Shown piece after piece: positions 29,826-44,272 of a stretch of 64,000 nucleotides of DNA. The position numbers and the translations under genes are program-made. The notes beneath the pieces were generated by a model. The model made no database searches. It was given only the letters and a program-made list of their open reading frames with translations, and was not told where the DNA came from. Source of the DNA: Tyto alba (lineage: Eukaryota > Chordata > Aves > Strigiformes > Tytonidae); NCBI RefSeq assembly GCF_018691265.1, contig NW_024881279.1, forward strand, positions 8,957,243 through 9,021,242, in the 5' to 3' direction. Positions within the stretch are counted from its first letter, which is position 1, and each line of letters starts with the position of its first letter.

Positions 29826-32800
29826 CATACAGCTGCAGTGGGGGAAGGGGCTGTTGCAGGCAAGGACGAGGAAGCGAGCTGTGGCATAGCACATGCAGTG
29901 ATGCCATTTCCAGTTCACTGTCCCAGAAAAACAGTCAGGCACGGCAGCTGTCCCTACTCTGTCTTGAGCAAAAGCAGAGCTGAGTGCATTTCACAGATTT
30001 AATCAGAATTAATTCTATCTTCCAGACTGTCCTGTTTCGGGGGTCTTTTCTGCTCAGCTCATTATGGCAGTACCAACCAAAACCCACTGTCTGCAGCTTC
30101 GAGGTGTGGGGACAGTAATCTGGGAGTCCCAGTGTTCCTCTCCTGTGGGGACAGCAAAGGGAGAGGATTTGGGGAGAGCAGAGCTGGAGGCTGGGACCTG
30201 GATTAGTTTAGGCTGACAGGCATTAAGAGTCATCACTGCGAGAAGTATGTGGATGAAGTCAGGCAGATTTTTAACACTGAATCATCTATATTGTAACATC
30301 CTCTACCTTAGCAGCCTTGTGTGCTAGACTCAGCAGAGATCTTGGAGGGAGCAGATACCAGCATCTCTCCTGAACCCACAGAGCCCCATGCAGTCCCAGA
30401 ACAGGAGGGTGTCTTTTCACAGTCACCCACAGACTAGAAAACCAGCTCTTCATGGGGGCAGTGAGCTCACCATGCAGCCCCTGGACAGGAGGTGAGATAG
30501 CTCCTGCATTTCCAACCTGGCTCCCAGAGCAGCCGCACACCTTCAGAGATGAGGCCTTCCCCAAAAAGCCCATATCACCTCTTGTTCTGGAGTAACTAAC
30601 ATTAGTTTGGGGTACAGTCTTGATCTTTTCAAAGAAAAAACTCTTGTTCAAGCATTAACACAGTGCTAGTGAGGCTTAATAGTCATGCCTGTGGGAAAAC
30701 CAACACACAGCATCTCAGATAGCAGCTGTCACTTAGGGGACCATTCCCAAACTTCTCTCTTTGCTTAGGAAACTTTAGTCCATCAAAGCTCATTCTCAAG
30801 GGGAGTTCTTACATGTGTTGTCAGTACAAATGCTGGATGCACCGTTCCCTAATTCAACTTTTTCTTCCTCTGCAAAGCACAAGGTAAAGCAGCAAAAGTG
30901 CATGCTTATCAAGTCAGTTCTGCTTTGCCAGACGTCTGTGGAGATACAGCAGAAGAGAGGGGAAGAACAAAGGCTCATCCTGCTTTTCCCCAAGCTTGAC
31001 CCAGGGTGCTTGTTCCATGTTGTTGCTTATATACCTTAGTAGTCTCCTTAAGTAGCAGGTCCTAAGTCCTTAAAGCAGGAAGGAGGGAATTCGTCGCCTC
31101 CAGCTTTTCTGGCTAAGGATTAGTTGCCCTCATCTAACCTACTCCTCAAGGTTACTTCTGTAATCATCAGAGACCTCTCCTGAGCAGTCTTAGACAACCA
31201 TCTTAATGTGGGAGAAATTTTCCTCCAAAGGTATCTGCTTATCACCCTGTTGATACAGGAAGCCAAAGTGACAAACCTGGCTTAGCTTACTATGAGACCT
31301 TCAAGGGTAGGTAATACATCTGCAGACTCCTACCCAAAGTGTCTGCAGCTGTATTATGTTGTCCTGCTAATTCCTCAAAACTCTGCTGAAGGTGATACCT
31401 CAGCAGTACCAAACATTTTCCTGTTCTCCCTGTGAACAACTTGTAAAGGCTTTGACAAAAGCAAGCATCACATTGCAAACAGGCAGTTCGCAGTTGTGCT
31501 ATTCTGATGTATTGCTAAGAAGTGATGAAAACATATGTTCATGGCATAGAAACTGCTCTTCTCATATTCACCTTCTGTATTTTATAACAGTACTGCAGTG
31601 GCCCTTCAAGGTCAGGGGCCTGCAGTCATCCTGAGATATGGTCTCATCCTCTTAGACTCTTCTATTTCTCACTTTTCATGGGCTCACTGCTGGCAGTAGT
31701 GTTTGCAGTGTTCTAACAATGATGTCTGGGTTTGCTTTTGCTGTCTTTACTTTAAACAGATCTCTTTCTCCCTTTCTGTCGATATGCTCCTGGTTGATAC
31801 TGCCTTTCCCTAAGAGTAGGCTCCAGGGGATCATAGAGTTGGTATCATCAGGGGAGGAATGCCTTCAGATGTTAACTGTAGCATTTTCAAAATAGCACCC
31901 AGAGATTTGACTGAGCAATCCCCAATGGCTCTAATGAGAAGAGCACAGCTAAGCCCTGCATTGCACTGGAACAACCAATCTTGTAAGTGGTTTTGATAAA
32001 AAAAAATAAAATTCTGTTTGGGCCAAAAAAAGAGAAAATTTCTAAAGCAGCATCCTCTAGCAGCTGACCCAAATCAGACCCAAAATCCTGGATCAAAACA
32101 CATCTGAAAATGCTGAGGATACTCTGAATCCCACCCTGCTCTGGTCCTGAGTTCTGATTGTCATTTTACAGCAATCTCAGAGGCTTTTGATAGTGATGTG
32201 TGTTCTGGTTTCCTGTTTCAAGCCTATCTCAGGAAAGAAAGTAAAAGTGTGAATCCAAACTAACCACTCAAGCAGAACAACTTTAAAAACAAAAGGAAGG
32301 AAAAAAAAAAATCATCCCCCTTGGCTCTCAGAGCTGTGCAGTGAAATCTAGAGCAGTGTGGTGGAGGCTGGGGGCGGAGGGAAATCGGGGTCAAGATGAC
32401 TGAGGGGCAGCAGAATCCTCTGGTGGGACTGCAGGAGCCTTTGGCAAAGATGAGTTTGTCTCAGTGTTGTCTCCATTAATGGAGCTGTGCGGGGGCTGCA
32501 GCCTGAGGAAAGAGGTACGTGCTGTAGGACTGCAGGTGCTTGTGCTATAGGATGGTTCGTGTCCAGAGCTGCAAGAGGTGCTGCAGAAGGATAGCGTGCA
32601 GGCATGAGTTTTGCAGTGTCTTCCTTAGCTATCCTGTCTTGCAGCCATTGTAGAAAATTATTCACTTTCAACAATGGTAAATTTACATTAAAAAAAGGTT
32701 CCATCAAAAAGTAATTTCACTTGACAGTCTCCTTTTAGCCACGGGAGAGCAGCAAGCAGACAGGAGCAGGAGGCTGCCTTCCCAACCCTTTCTGTCTGTG

Positions 32801-35756
32801 TGTTCCGTGATTTTGGCATTGTGAAAATGGGAAGCAGCTGTAAGCCCTTTGGATCACAAATGGGTCTGGGAGTCTGCTACCTCTGCTAACAACTCATTTA
32901 TTATCAGGGAGCAAACAGTTTCCTCTAAGCCAGTGCAATCTATCATTTCTTAAAGATGTTGTGAGATTGAAAGAATTTGCTTTAAGAGTTGGCACCTGGA
33001 ATCCAGTAATGAGTCCATCTTTGGGAAGAAATCTCCTTCCTCACTGAGATTTCTTTTTCCCAGCTTCAGCTGGAGCAGTCCATGGGTACCACTGCCCAGG
33101 GCAGGCAGGGAGAGTGATGTACAGCAGATGCACTCTCCTCTGAAGAGTTTCAGAGCATCCTTTCTCTGAAAAATTTATTGAGAGAAATGAAGGCCCTTTC
33201 CTTCTCTCTCTGTGCTCAAAATATTGATGAAGGGAGTGTTAAGAGGCTATTCCAGACCTCTTGCACAAAACCATATATGCAACTCTAGGCAGGTTAAGTC
33301 TGCCACACACAACATCCCACCTGCAATCAGCACCCGCTGCTGCCTGGTCTGGATTTCATGCTGTTTCAGCACAGAGCCGCTTCCTCTGCCATGTCAGCCA
33401 GTTTGCTCCCTCAAAGTGTGGGGCTACACTGCAGCCCCAAACAAGTCCCTGCATCCAGGTACCTGCAGTGAAAGCAGCTCTGCCAAAGCGTGCTTCCCTG
33501 ACATTTTGCCCAATGCACTGGGCAAGCGTCCCTGCAAGGGTCCCATGGGGTCTCCTGTGCAGATGTTGAGTGGTCTGATGGGGGCACTCCAAATCCAACC
33601 CTCCTTTGATATAGAGAACAGTGAGGTGATGAAAGTCCATGTTAATTATACTCCTTGCAGCAGCTATGAGCTCACACTGGTGTTTTCAGCTGCTTTTATC
33701 CCCTGGCAGCTTAAAATCTCAGGCTCCTAACATGCTTCAAGGGAATTTGCTGTCAGAGTCAGCAGGAGAGATGGTGCAATGTGCTGGTGCATGCAGGGTG
33801 CCCCAGGTGATGGGGCACTGTGACCCTCTGCAGCTGTTCTTCTCAGTTTTCATGTTTGGTTGGTTGATGTAGTTTAACCTTTCTTCCTTTAATTTGTACT
33901 CATTAATTATTCCAAGCAAAGCCAGCATTTCTCTTAATTTTGGTTTGTTTTTTAAACATCTTTTAAGTGTGAAGGGAAATCAGGGCTGCACATACTTGGT
34001 TCTGCACTATTGGTTTCCTGGATTGCAGATCAAGCCCTTTATAAAGAAGGTTCACTTGATCCAAAAGCACTCAAGGGGATTTTGTACTCTGTGATCCCGC
34101 TGCTGTTGTCTTTACCTTTCCTGCAGATTTTGCCCAGCAACACTATGCTCCACCCTGATTTTTGCTTGTTCTTTCCTTCCTTGCAGCAGGATTTTCCTCT
34201 TGGCTGTTCTGCTCCTGTCTGCCTGTAACCATTACAATCCCCATGCTTAAGATGTTATGGCCATCTCATGGCTGTCATGGTTTCTGCTGTTCTCCTGTTA
34301 CATTTCCCTCATGTCATAAGTTTAGTAAGCTCTCACAGCAGTGTGTCACCATTATACTTGTTTACTGAATATTTTGGGTCCTGATTGTTAGCTTAATCCT
34401 GCAAGTACCAAAAATCAGATCTTTAAAGGCATTTTAGTGTTTACTGATTCTGCCAGGAGCATCAGTACCTAAGTGTGATATAGTGTGTTCTAAGTGATAC
34501 TAAGTGTCCCTGTGGGTCTGCTTCAAGCATAGCACAAATAGGATTAATGGATTTTTATTTTTATTTTATCCAAACCATTTTTTTTTTTGATGAAAGAATA
34601 AGCCAAGAGTAGGATCATAGCTTAATGATTTTTTTTTTATTTTTAATGGAAGGTGTGTGTGTTTGTGCTCTTCTGTTCAGTGGTGATGCTGCTGTCTGCT
34701 GCAGAACAGGTTCTAACAGCAGCTAAACCGGGATTGCTCCTATGGCCCATTTTCCTCCTGCCCATTCATGGGTGATCCAGGGGTGCTCATGGCATCTCTG
34801 GCTACTTCTGGCTCTGCTACACTTTGGGTAGACAAGGGCACAGGAGAGAGCTGAGTGCTCCCAGCCTGGCTGTGCTGTGGTGAAGGGTGCAGAGCTTGCA
34901 TTGCTGCACCCAGCTTCTCCTCTCTGGCTTGGTTTGGCACAGTGCTGTGAGACACCTTGTGTGGGGGCTGATCCCCTTCCCCAGACCCTCATCTCTCCCA
35001 GAGAGGATCTTGCCTTGGGATCATGCATTGGTCTCACACCTTGTTTTCTGGTTTGTCAGAGAAATCTCCTGCCAAGATCAGGAGGAGCTCTAATGGCTTC
35101 TTTGTGGCATTTCTTTTCTCAAGAAGTGAGAGGAAAAAAATGTGAAAGGGGATACACTAAGACATCAATGGTAGGGGGAAAAAAAATAAAGTCTTGAAAA
35201 GTGTGTCTTGAGAAGGAAAAAAAAAAAAGAGAATTGAATTTTAGGCAAGTTGTAGAATCAGGGACAGATGATAAATGGGAGCTGAAGGCTTGTAGCAAGT
35301 GCATTAGAGGCAGCCTCTAATGTGTTCTTTAAAACTACATTTGTTGCAGTTTGGCCCCATCCACAGACAGCAGCTAAAGTGTACAGTGAAATACCTCCTC
35401 TGATTCTGCGTCCCATCACTCTAGCCATGGGGCTGTGCAATTAGTGAAGGCACCAGCATGAAAAAGGACAAAGTCTGAGATCCTGAAAGAGCAGCAGCTG
35501 ATGCACTGGGCTGTGTGGACTTTTCTGCAAGGAATGAAAGACTAATCACTTTTCATACATGTCCTAAAGTTAATAGAAACTTTGACTTCAAGCCTTAAAT
35601 GGCCTACCTCAAAAGACCTGTGCCTTTGAGACCGTGGCTGTGTCAGTAGCTTTTCTTTCTCTTGTGTGCAAGACCACATGTGAAGGGTGACTCTAGAGGG
35701 AAATTACAGTATAATGTTTTTTTGGATACTCTCCCATCATGGTGGCTATATTTTCC

Positions 35757-35777
35757 TTTTTTTTTTTTTTTTTTTTT
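35757..35777 (+). repeat. Poly(T) tract, 21 T
   Basis: Uninterrupted run of 21 T in intron 2. It could be the tail of a minus-strand retroposon, but no body or target-site duplication was recognised. Confidence 0.9.
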
Positions 35778-38700
35778 CCGTGAGACTGAGACTGGACGGG
35801 GAGATTGGTAAGGGCCGTCATTGATGAGGCACAACCAAAGCCACCCTGGGAATATCTGAAGCCTCCTCTGATTCAGCAGCATCCACTTAGCCAGAAAGGG
35901 TTGGGTGCTCAGATGTGGGATGTTCTTTCTGTGACTGCCAGGACTGATAAATAGGTGGAGACATATGAGTGAGCACTTGCCCATAGGAGAGGACACAGCT
36001 TTGTATTTCTGACCAGTTCTGCATTAACCTCATTTTCTTGCTTAGGCTCATGTTTACAGTCCTTGTTCTTCTTGATGAATCTGATCACATTTTGGAAGGG
36101 TCCATAGATCCCTGGCAAGTGGGGATGGTCATCTGGTGGTTAGCAAGAGCTCTCCTGTGTCTGCTGGCACATGAGCAGCAGCATATGACGTCTGGGAAGT
36201 GATGGGGGAACTATTCCTCCTGGAAGCACCAGACAGCATAGGTGTAAAGGCCATGAAAGTGCTTTGAGTGGGTGAACAGAGGCTACCTCTGCCTGCAGGA
36301 TTCTCAGGAATATTTTCCCTCAAGCAGACTTTACCACAAAGCAGCATGGAAAAGTGGAGGGGACAAGGGGCCATGTTGAGTGGTCACAGTCCCTATTATT
36401 CATCATCTGTTCTCCCACTGCAGCTATGACAGCAGGAGAATTTCCTTCATGTCAGCAGTGTAGGCTCATTCATCTCTGATCCCCAAGTGATAAGAGCGTG
36501 ATTTACCTGCTCATCTCAATCTATGTCTTAGTCCCCAAAAATTGTGTTGGGGTTCACCCCATAGAGCTGGCCAGCTTGGCTGACACCCTTTGCACCATGC
36601 TGCCTTGACAGAGATGGGACAAGCATAGTGCTGGGCATGAACGCTGACATGGCTAAGTCACTTTGGAAGAGGAAGGACTGAACCGGCTCTCCTCCCCCGC
36701 TGCCCACAGGGAAGCATTTAATCTCCCGATGGGAAGAAATTCACGGAGATGCATTTAAAATACTAACCCTTGCACAGAGGAGGATGGCTTCTCTTGATTT
36801 CACTTTTGTGTAGCACCAGGCGGCCTCGCAGTAGGTGAAGCTTTTCCATTCACCTCAGCCAATGTGCCCTTAATTTTCCTTTTTGGTCTTCAAGGCCTAA
36901 AGAAAGACTATTGATAACTCTCAGTTGAATGATACCTTTCTTTTGTAGACAAACTTCCTTAGGAAAAAAAAAGGTTAAAGGCTGTGGATCCTTCACTTGT
37001 CTGAACCAAGCCTGTCACCCCACTAGAATTAGATCTTCATCAGATAAAAGGCTAGTGGGCAAGTGACTCGTTCTCTCCATGTGTCTTGTTAGCTTCCTCT
37101 CTGCTCTAGGTAAGGAAGGCAGTTTGGGGACACTTCCCTCCAATGACCACTTGAAGTGTTTAACTGGTTGTGACTGGAAACCCACCAGGCCTTTGAGGAG
37201 TCTGAGCGGACCATGAACCACCCTTAACCTAGAAAGGGTCAAGGACATCTCTTCATGCCTACATTAAAGAAGCCTTTGAGCTTGCTTCTTCCAAGTCAGG
37301 ACCTTCCATAACCAAAAGACTAGATGCAGCCCAATACAAGTTTTGCAGCAGAGTCAAGGTAGATATTCTAAAGACATTGCAAATAAGGAGAAATATATGT
37401 TCTGTTTTGTTTTCCCTGCTGTGATTTAGTAGCAGTGATTGTGGCGAAGCTTGGAGTTTTCCAATCTGAGCTTGGCAGAGAAAAGCAGAAAATGCCTGAC
37501 TTCTGCAAGAATTATAATTATTGTTAAGCATTTCTGTGGTTTTATCAAAGTATGAAGTGAATTTTGGGAGGTCTGTAAAAAAATGTTTTCTCCCAGGATG
37601 TCCCCAGGTCGGAGCCTGGCACATGCAGGCATGCTTCCCAGAGTGACTCCCTTCTGAGTTGCAATCAATAAGAAAAATAGCCATGGGGAAAGTCTGATGC
37701 ACTGAAAAGTCAATATGCTTGATACGATGTCCTCATCATCCCTATATGGGAAAGAAGCCACTTACTGCCCATAAAACTTTTTATTTTCTGAGCATATTAG
37801 AGGTTGCTGTGTAGGGGGGGCATTTGCCTTATTTAAATGCCGAAAATATTTATTGAGGACATGCTTCCTCGATATTCTCTCATGACAGAATGCCCCAAAT
37901 CCAGTGACACTAATTAGCTACTTAAGCTTTTTCTTCCTCCCCACCCCCAGCTATGGCCAAACCTCACTGGATTTAGCAGCACAGTAAAGATTTAACAGAA
38001 AGTTTAAATGGGTAAAGAGTATGAGAGGAGAAATCATAGGATAAGATTCTGTGCCTGTTAACTGATGGCATTTATAAATTATAGCTGAGAGATGTCATAT
38101 CAGTGGAAATGGAAAACAGCTTAGGGGATTATAAAAATACCCTCTGTAAACCATTTTAATGCCTAATTTTTTTAAATCTCTTATGGTAGGTGTCATAAAA
38201 ATGAATTCTAGCAGAAAGGATAAAAATTTTCACTCGGTAAACTGGTTAACTGGTGATTAGAGGCTGTCAGGGAGAACAAACTCTTGATTAGGCTGAGGTG
38301 CTGAAGTTTGGCTGAAGACAGCAGGCTCCCATTTCTGGGGAGATGAATTTGCTTGTAGGTAAGGTGGATCCAAACCTGCAGGGTGAATATCACTGCAGGA
38401 AAATGTTCTCCCATCCCAATGCAGCTTCTCTTGGCCAGGAGGAGAGGAAGGCTAAGGAGTGAGCTCTGGGGCCAGAGTTGTGGCGCAGGGGCTACATCAG
38501 GGGCTGTTTTGGGGCAAGATAGCAGAGGGTCAGCAGCCCAGAAGGGAAGGGCTGGGGTTGCTGGAAACTGCAGCTGTGGATGTGAGACAAGATGGTGCAA
38601 AAAGGTGTGTGCAGGATGTCTTGGAAGGAGTCATTAGGTGGTGATGGACAAAAAGAAACATTCTGGTGTCTACCAGGCTGCAGTGATTTTCATTCCACCA

Positions 38701-41700
38701 ATTTCCTGAGTATCAAGTATATTTAAAATTCAACTTGTAAGAAAGAGGGAAAAAGAGAGCTGCAGCTCTGGTCTGCCCTGTGAAACAGATATTTTAGTTG
38801 ACCAGTGGCCAGTGTTTGCTGGTATGTGACATTTAAGAGAGGATGCTACTTCAGATTTCCTTACTCACTTCTCTGTGGCCCCTGTGTGCCTTCTCTCCGA
38901 TCCTGTGGCTCATTTTGAAAAGCACAGCCAAGGCTCAATTCTGGGTTAAGATATTTAAGGCTGCAATGTTTTGCAGTGCATTTCCAAGCTGCTTGCGTAG
39001 GAAAGGGTAAATGACCTACCTCTCCCTGTCCTTTCACAGTCTAGTTCCCAGGATGTATTCAAAGGCACCTATTCTCTTACTACTTTTGAAGGCTTTGTGC
39101 CAGTTCTCCCCATAGATCCTTGTACCATAGGCCTCTTTTGTGTCCTGCCCATATTATTTTTTCAGAAGAAGAAATCTGCATGTGGGATAGAAATAGTATT
39201 AATTTTCCCAACGTGAGCTCGCAGCAGAACTGCATTTGCGCTGTGTCGGGCTATTTCCACAGGGAGGCAAGATTTAGTGTATGGACTCCAGCTAAGCACC
39301 TTATAGCACCAGTGCAGGAAAAGCAATTTGCCAACTTAAATTGCACAATATAGGATGTCAAACAGCCTACTTCTGGGTCCTGTTCTCTGTAAGGGACTTC
39401 ATCATGACATGAGCTAAAGGGATGAGTAACAGCCTTCAAATTGAAAGTTTATGAAAAAATCTCATGCAGAATAATCCAAGGGCAACCTGCAACCAAGTTC
39501 CCCAAGCTCCAGTTGGGTTGGGAGTGTGTTTTCAGTCACAGAGAGATGAGCTGTTTTGCCTCTAGGCCTTTTCTGTTCAGTTGTATAAATCAACCAAGGG
39601 CTGACTGTAAAAGGAATTGGTGAAAAAAAATGGGATTTATCTGGCCCTTCCTTTCTCATCTGGCCCTTTTCTTCCTTTCCCGTCACATTTTTGCTGTAGA
39701 TGGCTCGAGTGTGAGTCTTTTCATATGTCCACCTTTCACCAGAAGTACCCAGAGGGGAAGAGATCTTAAGGACACTTGATTCACATACAGGTTTTCATGG
39801 GGAAAATCAAAAGGAAGTAAAGGTGGAAGAGGTGGTCTGATTACAGAGTTTTCTATTTAAAACTGGGCGTATTATTCAGAGAGCATACCGTAGTAGTGAC
39901 TTTTATGATTTTGTAGTATCACAGTATTTGGGGATTTTGCTAGCAACCTCTTTTCTGTAGTCAGGTTATGCTTTCGGAGTCCATTTTCATTTTTATTGAG
40001 AGTTTCCAGCCCAACTGTCTTGGAGGCATGAGTAGACTGTATCCTAAGCCTTTACAAATCAGAGAGCAAATAAGTAGATTATGCAATTTATTAACACTGT
40101 TAAGCCTATCAGATATTTATTAAAAATCAGAGCCACTGGTTTTGGTAGGTAGCATTGCTCTGCCCATGTAATACCCCATCAGAGCAGCTTGAAGCAGAGG
40201 AGAAGCAGCTGCTGATTAGGCTTTCAGAACCCCTTTTGGCTTGTCATCGCCCAGTAATAACGATAAACACCCACATGCACTTTACTTCCAAACTAATACA
40301 CCTGATATCCACTACTGCACACATTCTCTACTCACTGCCACATCTTTGTCAGTGGCAAGTACATGGAGTGAGTTGCAAAGTAATTCTTTGCATATACCCA
40401 TAGGTGGCTACCAAGCTAAATGAGAATCCCATTACTACCTGCTTATGGGCTGTGGGGAAGGGTTCCAAAACAAACCTCTGGGCTATTCATTTTGGAGGAC
40501 TGGAAAAAGAACAAAGCTGTATTGTCTGGAAGTTGGGTATGAGGGATTTTTGTTGAGTTTTTGTGTTGGGTTGTTGTTCTTTTTTTACCCTGGGTGCCTA
40601 CAGTTCCCATAAGAGCCATGGTACCAGGTTTTACCACGTATTTGCATTGTATGTTAACATGCAGTGATATTGCAAGAGGTTGTCCAGTGTGAGCAACAGG
40701 CATATGCAGAGAGTTGATTCATCAGGAGATTTCAGTGAAATGGCAGCATGGGAGTTGGGTTCCCACTTTACATTGATGAATCTGGTCCTCACTCCTTTGT
40801 CATAACCGTACACAAGGATTATTGCTGTTATTCAAACTCGTTTTACCTGTTATAAGCCTCTGAAACAAAACTGGGGGAAATTAAATGGTAAAACTACATG
40901 GCTGTTGGCAGAGAAACTAATTCCCTTACTGTCTTAGTAAATCTCTCCCACAGGGCAACTCCATCATGTGAAATTCCCAAGGGATCTGACAAGTCAAATG
41001 AACAGTCAGTCTACTAATTAGGTGACAGCTGGCTGAATGTATTTCTTACTGGAAGGAGATACCTTTTGGGTGGAAAATGGAAAAATCTCACCTAGATGTG
41101 GCAGAGGATTTTGCAGGTGTGAGGGAAAATGTCCATCTGTCTCTCCTGACCAAACTAGAACAGAACAAACCACTGGCAGTTACTTTTGCTGAAGATCTTT
41201 CAAAGGCATCATTACACCATGCCCTGTGGGGAGAGCTTGCCTTGAGTTCATCAATATGAGCAGGAAAGCTGAAAGTAACTTTAGCAGCAATAGGGATGCT
41301 AATATGTCCTGAGGTCCCAGCAGATGAGTTACATGAAGGGTATGATCAGTGGAGGGAAACCCCTGAGGAGTTTGTATGATGTCAATCAGTTGTGAGTCTT
41401 GGTCATCCCACTTCAGCCCTGGGACAGACATAGACCTGTGTATCTTTAATTTGACCTGCAGCTTCATTGCTATCATTGCTACCAATCTTAGAGCCACTGT
41501 ACATTTGGGTCCTTGTGTACATTGTCTTCTCTTGCCCATGCATTATTCTATCATGGAATTCGGCCATTTCTGCAGAAATAACTTTATAACTTGGGCTAAG
41601 CTCTTGTGCAGACACCTCTGCTGTCATGACTACATTAGCATACAATAAGTCCAGGCACTGGGATGCAGCAGGCTCAGTGGCACACAGCTGGTGATCAGTG

Positions 41701-41936
41701 GAGCATGCACATGTTCAGAGATGTTCAAGTTCTGTTAAATGCACCTAAATCCTGAACAGCACCATGTGATTGTATTCAAGTCCTGAGCATCCTTCTGCAT
41801 ATGCTGGTGTGGTTCAGTATGATCTTGCAGTATTGACTCCAAAGGAAAGACAAAAGCATGTAATAAAAAAAGGATAACATTCTCCTTGTTGATGCTTCCA
41901 GTGTAGTAGCCTCAAGTTTGATTGATGCTTTAGTGG

Positions 41937-42072
41937 TTTTTTTTTTTTTCATAGTCCATGGACAGCCCTCTCTCTCTCTCCCACTTATAAATGTGTTCTC
42001 CATAAGTGCTCCAGCAGAAATGATGTCTGCTGGAGTCTGCAGACAGCCTGAAAAAAAAAAAAAAAAAAAAAA
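41937..42072. repeat. Poly(T) - hairpin - poly(A) structure
   Basis: Thirteen T at 41,937-41,949 and 22 A at 42,051-42,072 face each other about 100 bp apart. Between them lies a perfect 10-bp hairpin, CTCCAGCAGA at 42,009-42,018 with TCTGCTGGAG at 42,026-42,035, and directly after it the 10-bp palindrome GTCTGCAGAC. No known element was recognised. Confidence 0.85.
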
Positions 42073-43349
42073 GCAAAGCTCTCAGAAACATGTTCCTCAT
42101 CCTATTCCACCCTCTCCCCACACACTCATCATTGTATCTTCTCCCAATGGAGCAATGCTGAAGCTTAAGATATTGCTTTAAATGTCAGTCATTTAACTAC
42201 TAGTTATTTTAGCAAATAAGAGTGGGATTGTCTCCCTGGGGTTGTCTGAAAATTGTTAAAGGAGAGGAAAAAACGACTAGAAAATAACAGGTGCAGAGAG
42301 AGAGAAAAGAACAGAAAGGACAAAGGGAAGCACCAGGCAGAAAGACTTGTGATGCCAGTATCTGAGAGAGGCAGAGTCAGAGGAAGGTGTCCCGGTGACA
42401 TGAATAGGCTGTTTCCCACTGAGGGGGTCAAGGGACAATAACGAGCCCTTTGTGATGTACCTACATTACCCAGTCTCATCCTGGAGGCTGTGTCTGCCTT
42501 GGGCCTCGGTTTCTCCCACTGGTGTCGGCAGCAGCTCTGTTGCTGTCTGTGCTTTGCCGGGCCAGCACCAGCCCCTTGGTTGGGAAGGAGGCAGCAGGCT
42601 TAGATGGAACCATTCTCAGAGATGGAGGGATGCTCCTGAGTCTGGGAGATGGCAAAAGAGCTGCTAATTAATGCTGAGAAGAAAGGGAATCCTCTTTCAT
42701 TTTGACTCATATCTTGCTCCACATCTCCTTCTCCATTCATGTTGTTCCTGAGTCCAATTAACCCTTGGTGGAACAGAAATGGTGCTGATATCTACTTATT
42801 GCATGGAACAATTGGGACGTTTTCTCTTTGGGAATCATGTTAGCTCCATGTGTTGGCAGTACAAGTTTTCTCTACATGTAGATAACATTGAGGGTGTATT
42901 GATATGCTGTCATCTAGTTGTTCTCATGAGTTGTGTTTGTTACATTCCCTGAGGCTCTGGTGGTTCTGGCATAGAGGGCTGTGTGAGTTTTAAATCTGGA
43001 GTGTGTCCATGCACGACTTTGAAATTCACTTTAGAGAACATTTAAGGAAGGCAAAAGCAATTCTCAAGTCAGAAGAGCAGTGTTGGTGCTGGCAGAGAAC
43101 CCCACAGCACAGAGAATCCCTCCCAGAAATCCTTGCTCTCATCCAGAATTAATCAGAATATCATTTGAAAGTGTATATTGACTGCGGATATCCTCAGTTA
43201 CATCAGCTAATATGTATGGCATATGTAATGGCATTATTCCAAGTAACCAAGAACATAATTGGCCCCCTGCCTAGGAATACCAAACCTGACCACAGGCAAT
43301 CATCAGGAATTGTGTGCTTTTCTGAGGATAAACATGGAAAACTCACTGG

Positions 43350-43452
43350 AAAAAACAAAACAAAACAAAACAAAACAAACAAAAAAAAAACCCCACAACA
43401 AACCAAACAAACAAAAAAACCCCAAACAACAAAAACAACAAAACCAAACCCA
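43350..43452 (+). repeat. (CAAAA)n / A- and C-rich low-complexity region
   Basis: Starts as regular CAAAA units and decays into mixed AAAC, ACCC and A-run sequence. The plus strand is nearly free of G and T for about 100 bases. Confidence 0.9.
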
Positions 43453-44272
43453 ACTTCCCATAAATCACTGGAAAATAATAACTAGATTATTATCTTTAAG
43501 ATACCTCTTTTTAGTTATATATTTAAAGGCTCACCAGAATCATAGCTATATAGAAGATAAAGCTAAGGTCTGAATTTTGTGTGAATAGTCTATTTACAAT
43601 GATAAACTGTCTCCTGCTAACATTTCATCTGCTCATCATTCTTAACATGGATGAGGGAGGCAGTATGAATTTGTGCATGGAGTCCATGAAATATCCACAA
43701 GAAGAAACAATGCCTAACAATTAAGCATAGCAGCTCCACAAGAGCTTAATCATCATTTAAACTAAGCACAAAAGGAGGAAAGCAAACCTTTTGTAAAAGT
43801 TGGAGATTTTTTTTAGAAAATGAGTGAGGACAGGCTCACTATTTTGCTTCAAGGCTGTTCTGTGTGGATGAGAGTAAACTACTGCAACAAACAGACAAAA
43901 AGATGTTACGCATCATTGTCCATCAGGGTTTGGGCTTTCAGTAAGCTGCTTTAATATCTTTTAAAAACTAATTATTTCATCCCAGAAATAATGAAAGGTC
44001 CATTTACATGCTGTTGTAGATCAGAGTTAAAAAGAGGCTCAAGCTGGCTCTAAGATTTGCACTATATTTTTAATACTGCATTTTATTTGTTAAAGATTGC
44101 TTGACTGTAGCTGGTAATGCATTAACCCTTACCCCTTCAGGTTTGAGCATGCAGAGTGTATTTGTAGAGAAATATCTGAAACTCCCATGCTGTGTAATAC
44201 AAATGCCAAGTGATAAAAGTCCTTTTTAGCTGGTTTTACTATCTGATAGCTGTAGAGGAGACACCTCTTTTT

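Noticed and set aside
33212..33730. 172-codon open frame, plus strand
   Set aside because: It lacks a domain, and overlapping open frames of 94-102 codons occur in other frames. No splice context or similarity that I recognise.
43350..43452. Possible CRISPR-like or structured array
   Set aside because: The regularity is a simple CAAAA repeat without spacers, in a vertebrate intron.
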